Source of the DNA: Endocalyx cinctus
Taxonomy: Eukaryota > Ascomycota > Sordariomycetes > Amphisphaeriales > Apiosporaceae
Assembly: GCA_001600455.1 (NCBI GenBank)
Contig: BCKC01000011.1
Coordinates: 124,001-188,000, forward strand
Length of the DNA: 64,000 nt
Direction: 5' to 3'
The position numbers and the translations under genes are program-made. The notes beneath the pieces were generated by a model, which ran no database searches, was not told the DNA's origin, and was given only the letters and a program-made list of their open reading frames with translations. Below are positions 55,767 through 64,000 of the stretch, in pieces (the first letter of the stretch is position 1; every line of letters begins with the position of its first letter).

Positions 55767-56403
55767 CTACACACTGCCTCGCGAACTCTTTCTGGTCCTA
55801 ATGGGAATTATAACCGTCGAATAAATAGTCCTAACCTGCTCTCGGATTATCCCCGTAACGTTTCTCCCCGATATCCTTAGAGATTTTCCCATCACTTTTA
55901 ATTTTTCCCTTATATCCCTACGTCTATTCTTTGAGACCGTCTCATCATTAAAATACTGTTCATCGCTTAAAGTTCTTAAGCATAAAGTACTCCATACACT
56001 AGAGCAACAAGACGGTTGTTGATAATAAGGTGGACGTTGGGTCGGCGTATATGGGGGAGGAGCATCGGCCGTCTCTGCAGTTCCGGGACGAGTAGTATCC
56101 CAGGGAATTTGAAACTCGGCATATTGTCTTTCGGTACTCTCTTGGGTTAATCTCCCGGATGGATCGGAAACAGGGTCGGCTCTTGTCTGGTCATTTACAC
56201 TTGAGAACTGGATAGGAGGTCGAGATAGGAGTACCCTTCTCTCTATACCCCTATAAATCAGTTATAGTCACAAGCTAATATATAAGGACGAACTTACCCG
56301 TTGCCGGATGTAAAACGTTTTCTAATTCTTCTAAGCCGGGTTCAATCACTTGGCCTAGTTGCCAGGCTGCAATTAACGAGCTGTACGGATGATTATAAAG
56401 CAT
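55767..56403 (-). CDS. PY-motif protein, two exons, 193 aa
   Basis: Exon 1 runs 56403-56298 from its ATG and exon 2 runs 56242-55767; a 55-bp intron (GTAAGT...TATAG) joins them in frame, giving 194 codons. Exon 2 has 158 codons without a stop but no early ATG, so it is easily missed. The N-terminus is helical (AAWQLGQVIEPGLEELENVL). The middle is proline-rich with two PY motifs, APPPYTP and RPPYYQQ, which bind WW domains of Rsp5/Nedd4-type ubiquitin ligases or their adaptors. A di-cysteine (SCCSS) and a strongly basic C-terminal region (KNRRRDIREKLK, IPIRTRKSSRG) follow. Membrane association through the cysteines and basic patch is possible. Family unknown. Confidence 0.6.
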
Positions 56404-56640
56404 TTTATCCTTCTAATAGTAATATAACAAATAAAAATATGGTAGACATATTAGAATATGACGGTATAGTATTTGAGCGCGAGGTGTGCTTCTTAAATAG
56501 TATTGCGAATAAATTCCGGCATCTTTGCTCACTACCCCTTTAATTTTATACTTTTTCGACCGCATAATTACCCTTTTCAGTAAAATCCTTACAACTTCTC
56601 CCCTTAAATTGTTCTGTCAATAGCATGCCTAGCGATGTCA

Positions 56641-56832
56641 CGCGGTTATCCAATGTAAAAATCAATAGTTTCATAATACGGCCGGATTTCTGTTCTGAGG
56701 ATGCCTTCCGTAAGATATTCACACTTGGTCACACTTGCCCTTATATAGTATAGCTACTATATGCAGGCCTCGTCACCTCAAGGCAGATTTCAAGCGTGTT
56801 CACGGGCAATGATGGGACGAAGGCGTACGAGA
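56641..56832 (+). repeat. Dispersed repeat, copy 2 (partner at 1032-1196)
   Basis: Same orientation as the copy at the left edge of the window; longer by small insertions (a TATATAGTATAGCTA-like stretch) and altered at scattered C/T and G/A sites. Confidence 0.6.
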
Positions 56833-57877
56833 CTAGAGTATGGACGTAATAAGAATGTGGCTCTTTCTTGGCTATCGAGGAAGTCGGTTGAATTTATGCG
56901 ATAGGCAGATTTACTAGGACTTAGGTACTTAATCTCATGTTGATATATGTGAACAGACTCTCGGTTTATGTCGACATCCCACGCGTGATATTATCAGTAA
57001 GACCATATATTTAATTATTTACATAATTAGTCTTAAATATCCTAATTTTGATAAATATATAATAGAGTGGTTAATTACGGATAGGATACGTATATTTACA
57101 TACAAAGGTCCTTGGTTAGATGTAAGAGAAACAAGTTTGGTATCTCCTAGCTGCTATATCATATTTCCTGCATCCCGCTATTCTGATGTACAGCTGGAGG
57201 CTTAGACCCCGTTTCCTTCGAGAGGTTTATAGACTCATAATGTGGGAAAAGTCATCCTTGAGAGATTCGATAGCGTATAAACTCCTAGCATCCCTGACGT
57301 ACAGCACCTCCTTGGTTGGGATCCTGGACGTTTCCGGAGGTGAAGGGAAGTTTCTCGCAAATACCGCAGGCTGAGTTTGGGCGGTCTCATCGTGGAAGGT
57401 TTCGGCCTTGCTCCAACGAGGTCAACGACTGATATGAATCAGCGCTTAGAGACGGTCTAGAACCCCTGAACCCCTATCCGACAGGCTGACGGCTCATCTA
57501 CAACTCAGCCTCTACTTAGCATGATATTTAAAATATGATGCAGCCAGAAAGAGCTATAAAAACTGATAATAATAGACTGCGAGTGGCTAGGAAGACCGTG
57601 GCGATGCGACGTGGCAGAGTGGGCACTTTAAAATAGATGGTTCTCCAAGGGATTAGTACCCCTTTGCCATATCTGTGATTATAAGAGTCGCTGAGTATAT
57701 ATTCGTATATCTAACCTTACCCCCTCACTGTACTATTAACTATGAAGTCCTCCCGTAGCAATATTACGTCAAGAGACGCCTCTAGAAAAATCCCAAGCTA
57801 GAAGCTAGAAAAAAGTAGAACGGAAACCATAAGCTAAGGTCACGAACGAAGGAATGTATATAATTAATACAAACTTT
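56833..57877. other. No recognisable gene
   Basis: AT-rich; the 62-codon plus-strand frame at 57186 shows nothing known. Confidence 0.45.
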
Positions 57878-58354
57878 TCAAGGATCACCCTTAGCACGTC
57901 CGGCTGATTTTTGTGGAACTCCGTAATCCCTAACATTGAGGAAGTTAACAACTACTCCAGAAAGAAACGATCGAGCTGACATATCCGACCTTCCGCCGAC
58001 ATCGACTAAGAGCCAGGGTACGACTGGATCAAATAAGTGAGCAAATTCTAAGGACGACATGATCCATGAAATGAGATATTACGTAGACGATATATGTTCC
58101 GACTTGATATTTTCTATTGGTGGGACGATCTTCGACTGCTTTGGTATGTTGGACAAAACTTTCGAAGGGAGAATACAGAAGTTAGTAAAAGTAAAAAAGG
58201 CTGGATTATTATTTTACATTAATATAAAGAAGCAGGACAGACCAAAATTACTTTAAGAAGTTGAAGATTGTTATCATACAAATAAAATCACAAAAATTGA
58301 AAATCCTTTTGTCACTCGGGTTAAGGAACTACCAGGAACAATTAAAAAAGGGTG
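57878..58354. other. Two back-to-back weak coding relics
   Basis: A 60-codon minus-strand frame starts at ATG 58060 (FAHLFDPVVPWLLVDVGGRS), and a plus-strand frame from ATG 58059 continues through one TAA near 58254 to a TGA near 58352 (GRIQKLVKVKKAGLLFYI, then IENPFVTRVKELPGT). Neither matches a family I know, and both may be chance or decayed sequence. Confidence 0.25.
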
Positions 58355-59299
58355 AGTATAAGCTCCCTCATTTAACTTAGCTACGACGATCTAGTTCTAA
58401 CCTGGTGGTTGCCATACTAGTCACCATTGTTTAATATACGGCCCGTAGTAACCGGTCCATCTACCTTAGTAAATAGGTGAAGATGCCAAAACCAGTTAAA
58501 ATAAATAATACGGCCAAGCAAAATAAGTATCTACAGTATTTAAAGTGATAATTGAGAAAATTATAATATTGCTTATCATATAAGAGTAGTTTATATCAAG
58601 AAATATCTTTAGGTCGGATAGCTTGTCATTTAAGTAACTACTATAGTCACTCTCGCTAGTCGAGCTTTAGTTATTGTAACTTTAATTCTTTTCTCAGCCA
58701 CCGTTATAACTTCCATTAAAACAATTTTACTCCGTGAACAAAAAGTCTTTTCTGGGACATTGTTGTTATGGGACGGATGCATCCCAAAGCCGATGGCCAT
58801 GGAAAGACCACTTCTTGCGGAAAGCTCACAAATAAACACATCCAGAGAACCCAGCGTTTCGTGTACAGGTGTGGGATTCTCCCCTTTTATTACATCATTA
58901 CTGGTTAAGGTTGACGCTAGTTAATACCTAAGTCATAAATCCTCCCAGGACGTAGATTAGCTAGAGCTTCAACCAATAACAAATACACATACAGAGATTT
59001 AAATTTATTTGACACATTCATAACCCGAAGATTGGCTTCGAGTATTAAATTCTGGTAGAAGTGAAACGTCGAAGACTTTATTCTGTGATACACACATCTA
59101 CCGATAAACTCCATCTTATCGAAGATATTACTTTGCCCTTGAAAGTTAAGAATCCTCAAAACCGCATGCGTACCTGACGAAATCCACCGCCTACTCTCTG
59201 GTAGAAATAAATGCGAAAATCATCTAAGTAACCACCCAAAAATGAACAGTAATTGCATAGAAGACTGTCTAGACTGAGTCACAATCTGGGTGGGCTCGA
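58355..59299. other. No recognisable gene
   Basis: AT-rich spacer. Confidence 0.5.
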
Positions 59300-59600
59300 T
59301 CCAACAAGCTAGAGAGTTGGAGATAAACCAGGTTTTGAACCGTAAACTATGGGTTGCCCGGCTATGTGTCCCACTATCACAAGTAGCACCATCACTATCT
59401 GGGGTAACTCTAGCAAGTCTTTTTAATAACAGACTCAATGAAGCCGAGTCAAGATACAGTGGATCTCCATAAAGGAGATGGCAGGAGATGAACTTACTAA
59501 GGCATTGCCGTACGACAAGTTTACAGCATTCAGAAGCCAACTAGTGATGAAGGACCTGGCCCAGAGGCTACTCCCTATCAAAAAGAAAGAAGACTTGAAA
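59300..59600 (+). pseudogene. Ty1/copia Pol C-terminal fragment
   Basis: The plus strand at about 59478-59560 reads MAGDELTKALPYDKFTAFRS, matching the last motif of copia RNase H (V-A-D-x-L-T-K-A-L...KF..F) that marks the end of Pol. Upstream sequence in another frame (about 59300-59470) is compatible with the preceding RNase H helix but is broken. No intact pol, gag or matching LTR is attached. Confidence 0.5.
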
Positions 59601-61334
59601 GAGAAAATTAGAGAACTTCGGACTTCACCTCAAGGGATGGAAAACAGGGCTCATCAGGCACTATATGCAGGTGGAAGTCAGAAGTCAGATGACTTAGGCT
59701 GTTCGCAAAAATACCTAAAGGACTGGTATCTTGACGAAGATAGCCATTAGGACAGGCGCCTTGACGAAGGATAGCCATAAAGTCTAACAAGCCCGGCGAT
59801 CGGCATGCATCACTGAAAGACCTAAAAAGGAGTACTCAATATCACCATCACTCCAAATAAGGTTTGATAAGGCCAAAAAAAGCCAAGGCCCAAAGAAGCG
59901 AAAAGGACAGGAACCAGTCTGTAAAGAGAAGTACTCAAATCACACCATACTTCTCATATGCCAAAATAGGCGAATGGAATTCGACTGGGCCAAAGCCTAG
60001 TAAATAAAATGACTTAATTTGTGGTCGATCAGAAGCGAGCTCTTAGCCCCTCATATCAATGAGTGTTTTTGATCATGCACAACCAACAGAAACCCTCAAA
60101 TCAGCTGTTACTAGACGTAACAGTACGCAAAACCTGATTAACTCGAGTCTCCAAATATCAAAAATTTGACACTTCGAAGTAATCCAGGCCCCTTGATAGG
60201 AATACACCAATCAAGAGTAGCGGTGCGTACCAATCAGCGAAAGAGACTATCGCTGGAGGCTACACCCTTTTTGGATCAGTACCAACAAGCGTCCCACTGC
60301 TACGAAAGTATCCCCAGGGGGGCGACGGCCGCCATGAATTCCCCGCTACCGAGCCGAAGCTACAAGGCTGTACAAGGACCACAAAACGGTCATCATCAAA
60401 CTATGAGACTAAAATGACCTAGGCATCCCAATACTGGTTTCGCAAAGGTCGACGAGAGGGTAAAAAGATCAACTCGGTCAACAAAATGGAGAATTACCTC
60501 CGTTGATAGTGGAGAGATCCCTTCGATAAGATGGCCGAGTCAACCGCCGAAGTAGCGAAAGGAAAGCCACCGAACTTCCCCGTGAGAAGGATTGGCCCCT
60601 CAGGTCAGTACGATATACCAATGACCCTAGAAGAAAGTAACGGAGCGATGAGATATCAATTTCGAAGGAATAATTCCAGCGCGCCGAATCAACTAAGATC
60701 ACTGGTTTGGTTTTGTTTGGCTTAAACGGCCACTATAGCCTTAGAAATGGTGAAATATGATAGCGATATAAGTTATATTCAGAAAATAAAAGGAATATCA
60801 ATGTTGAGAAAGTTGAAGAAAAGAGAACTCAACAATCGAAGATCGAAAAAAATGAGATTGATGGAAGGTAGGACTCACTATCAACCAATCATCCAATGGA
60901 GAGTATGTGAAAGTCAGAATCAATATACATATACGCACCCACCGAGAGGGCTCCCTTAGAGCTCATTAGGTATTCTCGACCGTCTAATAATCATAATCTC
61001 AATAGAGTAACGTACCAACAGTGTGCCTGCCAACACACTGCGACAAGAGGCTAATTACAGTGATGATAACCACCATAATGTGTGCTCAAATGGAAAAGTT
61101 AGCCATCACGGGGTTGATCACCACCATGGTCCAATATCTCGCATTTACAGTTATGATATATCATATAATAAGGTATGATCACACTGGAGATCACTTGATA
61201 CAGTGATCAGGTGTTCTTGATATCAACACACGCGGGATCACCGATATACTCTGCACCTAGGTATATGATATTACTAGCTCTATACTTTAAATATCAAATG
61301 AGTAACAGGGTCTGATACAGTACATAAAGCACCT
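59601..61334. other. No clear gene; degenerate coding-like sequence
   Basis: Between 60166 and 60960 several short plus-strand frames (for example VRRIGPSGQYDIPMTLEE) look like pieces of a decayed protein, but I cannot assign them. They may be internal remains of the copia or another retroelement. Confidence 0.3.
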
Positions 61335-61355
61335 GCTTATAACATAGTTATAAGC
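61335..61355. repeat. Perfect 9-bp inverted repeat
   Basis: GCTTATAAC-ATA-GTTATAAGC: arms pair perfectly around a 3-base loop. Function unknown. Confidence 0.7.
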
Positions 61356-61604
61356 ACCCGGCTACGAAGTACCTAAGTATAGGGTGGCTGTCCCTTATGA
61401 TAGGTAACTTAGTTGATGCGGTAGGGAGTCCAATCTACTAAACTCCCCTAACTCATAAGCCTTAGTTAGAGCGTGTTTTTAATAGAAATTGTGAGTCGGG
61501 AGCTTCAAGTTCGCAAACTCACTTCGAACAAGGGGAAGTTTGTATGTGAAATTCTACAAATTAACCCACAAGGACTTAAGGCAGGTGCATTTCAACAAAA
61601 TAAA

Positions 61605-61809
61605 TGTTGAATTGGCTTTGTACGATCGTACTGTTCAAATATAGTATATTTGAGTTCTATTCATCTTGATGCTTGATAAGTTCAAGTTCGAGGAATTTCC
61701 GTACGATCAGGAGATATTCCCCTTAAGGGGGAATATCACCTGACTCGTAGTACTATACTAAACTAGCTATACGATAATATGATTAACTCCTATTATTAGT
61801 ATTCCAACA
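61605..61809 (+). mobile_element. Solo LTR with 5-bp target duplication
   Basis: The sequence begins TGTTGA and ends CCAACA, the inverted TG...CA ends of an LTR, and is flanked on both sides by ATAAA (61600-61604 and 61810-61814). It holds internal palindromes (CGATCGTACTG, CCCCTTAAGGGGG). A diverged inverted copy is at 14094-14300. No retrotransposon body is attached, so it arose by recombination between two LTRs. Confidence 0.85.
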
Positions 61810-62061
61810 ATAAACGAATAAACCATTACACCCATATGAAGAAAAGTTAAAGCCTACCCTGGAGAGTGCATGCCCAGGGACTGCGTATCATGAGAAAACA
61901 TTGTTTACTTGATCGTGCTGTGGTAAATAAATTTTGAGAGGGTAGTTGTAAGGGATAATAATAATGCGGACATGGTAATGATGAGGTTTTTACTTAATAA
62001 GTTCTAAGGTTGTCTCAGAATTATTGCATAGGTGTATTTACTAGTTATATTGATTTTCAAA

Positions 62062-62761
62062 GAGTCTTGCTATTTGCACCTTGATTTTTCAACCTTAGCT
62101 GCACCTTGATTTTTGACAGCTGCATTACAGCTGCACACCAAGCCTAATCTAGTAAAGTATATGAGATTACAATATCGGAAAAATATATTTTCAACCATAC
62201 TTACTTACAACAACATATTTCTTCTAATAGACATATTTTATATGTAATTTATATGGTATTATTGTCGTTAATAGGACTATTGAGTATTTATTATTTTTGA
62301 AGTTGAATATGATAGTGACTTAATTAGCTGTGAATATGATAATTATCGTAAGTTAGCTAATAAGGCCCCTATACCCTTAAACGCACTAGAACTTAGCGCT
62401 TAGCCCCCTAATTTCCAGGGGTCTTACAGGGCACATACCCACTAATCGCACTATAACGTACCGCGGATTATCACGGCTTATATCAATTGAATAGCTAATT
62501 GACACTCAGCAATAACTTTACAAATAACTCATCAATTCTTTTGATATATATATCGTTCAATTGCGATTTTCAAGATCTATTTAGTTGAGTAATCTCACAC
62601 TTTTACTTATTTTTTTTCGGTTGGTTGATAGTTGTGTAAAAAAACAGTATATTTGTATGTAGCCAGTTATATCCAGATTTGGAAGTGTACAGCTGTAATG
62701 CAGCTGTCAAAAATCAAGGTGCAGCTAAGGTTGAAAAATCAAGGTGCAAATAGCAAGACTC
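62062..62761 (-). mobile_element. hAT-like non-autonomous element, 700 bp, with 8-bp target duplication
   Basis: Same terminal repeats as the element at 15505-16664 (GAGTCTTGCTATTTGCACC...), but the body is in the opposite orientation. The octamer TTTTCAAA flanks both ends (62054-62061 and 62762-62769). It lacks the tRNA-like block. Different target duplications show the two copies inserted independently. Confidence 0.85.
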
Positions 62762-62947
62762 TTTTCAAATAGCTATAACATTTATCCAAATGCCTATCTA
62801 TATATGCATGCTTCTCTGCTGTAATAGTCTCCCTTAATTCCTCCTACTACTCCGCCGATCTAACCTCTATATCATATCACCCTTTTAGGTATTGATATTT
62901 CAAGCTCCATTCCTTTATCTTGTCCCGTCTAAGTTACCACAGGCCGC

Positions 62948-63151
62948 ATGAATCAATTGGCTGCGCTAATCTCCAGAACTGACATAAGCATACCTAAAAA
63001 AAAACCCCCAAAAGAAAACGCAAGAAAACGTGATAATAGCTACATAAAAAGATGTTTACATCGGATAAGTCGAAGCTTATACTCAATATATCGCACCGTA
63101 ATCATAGCTACAAGTAAGTCAAAGTATAAAATGTTCAAGAAATTAAATTAG
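62948..63151 (+). CDS. Possible small basic protein, 67 aa
   Basis: Frame from ATG 62948 with a Lys/Arg-rich sequence (PKKKPPKENARKRD, KRCLHRISRSLYSIYR). There is no homology I know; high lysine content can arise by chance in A-rich DNA. Confidence 0.25.
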   Translation: MNQLAALISRTDISIPKKKPPKENARKRDNSYIKRCLHRISRSLYSIYRTVIIATSKSKYKMFKKLN

Positions 63152-63455
63152 GTAGACTTTTTTTTAGGTAAAAAAAGGAGGGGCATCTAGACGTGACTGT
63201 AGTATAGAATGACTTCCTAGGAAGTTACAGTATGTCCTCTTATGTAAAAAATAATACTGTAGTGGCCTAATTCTAGTTCTAGTGTATAAATTAGCAGCTT
63301 GCTTGGTGTGATCACCACTAAAAATAACCTGTAAGGCGGTAACCCCTCGCAACGTGGGCCCCACTTACTATTTTTCTCACCAAAATAATAACTTTCGGAA
63401 CTAATCAGCTCAACATGACGGATCAATACGTCAACACAAGTAAACGAATATTAAC

Positions 63456-64000
63456 ATGGACGACACGAATAGAGTAAACGAGCTTGAAAAGCTTCTTCAA
63501 GAGGAACGACGACGCGCCGAGAAAGCAGAGTTAGGACGACAAGAGGAACGACGACGCGCCGAGAAAGCAGAGTTAGAACGACAAGAAGAGCGACGACGCA
63601 CCGAAGAAGAACGACGGCGTGCCAATGAGGCGAACCAACGTGCTGATATATTAGAATATCAAACGCGTCCCACGACATTAGACGAATATATAGAAGCCTG
63701 CCACAGCCAGGTCTTTTCTCGCTTGGCTGTTGAGAAGGATATAAAGCTGACGACGAGAGGTCCGATTACCAACCCACGAAATAAATTATGCCCGACAAAC
63801 CTCAAGCCATGGCCCAACCTTATAGATCAGCAGAGGACTATCTTTGGTACCATCTATGATACTTTCCCAACGTCCGCCCAACTATTCGAGAGCCGAATTT
63901 TTTTGATCGGCCTAGGCAACAGAATTTCCCGGAAGCCGATAGCGAGCGAGAAGGAGCTCGAATCTTTCTTGCATAATAGCGTGGAGGATCCGGTCAGATC
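63456..64000 (+). CDS. N-terminus of a fungal coiled-coil-fronted family protein (runs off the window)
   Basis: From ATG 63456 the frame is open to the window end (181 codons). Residues 1-70 form a charged coiled coil built from 14-residue repeats (EERRRAEKAEL-RQ, two DNA repeats of 42 bp and a degraded third). A globular region follows: TTLDEYIEACHSQVFSRLAV, KLTTRGPITNPRNKLCPTNL, RTIFGTIYDTFPT. This order (short coiled coil, then 'EY..ACH', then 'TNP.NK..PT.L.PW') is familiar from large fungal accessory proteins that often end in a protein-kinase-like domain. The kinase part would lie beyond 64000 and cannot be checked here. Confidence 0.65.
   Translation, partial: MDDTNRVNELEKLLQEERRRAEKAELGRQEERRRAEKAELERQEERRRTEEERRRANEANQRADILEYQTRPTTLDEYIEACHSQVFSRLAVEKDIKLTTRGPITNPRNKLCPTNLKPWPNLIDQQRTIFGTIYDTFPTSAQLFESRIFLIGLGNRISRKPIASEKELESFLHNSVEDPVR

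Overview
The window looks like a transposon-rich, AT-rich part of the nuclear genome of a filamentous ascomycete (Pezizomycotina). This rests on very short introns (46-79 bp), pogo/Fot1-like, Ty3, Ty1/copia and hAT-like elements, fungal families (velvet, ankyrin, DUF3435, chromodomain, SET, Ulp1/C48), and many old coding regions broken by C-to-T or G-to-A nonsense changes. That pattern is typical of repeat-induced point mutation (RIP). No species can be named from the sequence.

Left part (1-14 kb): two apparently intact genes (a four-helix membrane protein and a nuclear-looking protein with a SUMO-interacting motif), then a graveyard. An ankyrin-repeat gene is split by a complete pogo-like element with 42-bp inverted ends and TA target sites. 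A velvet-domain remnant, a broken RING-finger gene and Ty3 pol fragments follow.

Middle left (14-28 kb): a solo LTR, a 1.16-kb hAT-like non-autonomous element that carries a tRNA-like Pol III unit, a two-exon membrane protein, a five-exon truncated DUF3435 tyrosine-recombinase-like gene (the family of Starship 'captains') convergent with a three-exon coiled-coil gene, and two decayed SET-domain genes on the minus strand with a C2H2 fragment between them.

Middle (28-43 kb): a palindrome-bearing dispersed repeat present in inverted copies, a Q-rich reading frame, frameshifted von Willebrand A and other pseudogenes, an intact coiled-coil gene, a CCTAGG minisatellite, and a 100-N gap flanked by two identical 754-bp segments containing a cyclin B fragment (probably an unmerged contig overlap). 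At 41.9-43.7 kb are an intact small gene and an intact two-exon chromodomain gene.

Right part (45-64 kb): a nearly intact pogo-like transposase, an intact four-exon Ulp1/C48 cysteine protease gene with a TATA box, a third and older pogo-like element with inverted ends, two small spliced genes, a copia C-terminal fragment, a solo LTR with a clean 5-bp target duplication, a second copy of the hAT-like element with its own 8-bp duplication, and the start of a coiled-coil-fronted gene that runs off the window.

Intact genes in this window form small islands in decayed repeat DNA. Several of them (C48 protease, chromodomain, SET, DUF3435 proteins) belong to families often found in fungal mobile or accessory DNA, but nothing here proves that they act together. 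Splice models were built by hand from frame continuity and GT/AG sites.
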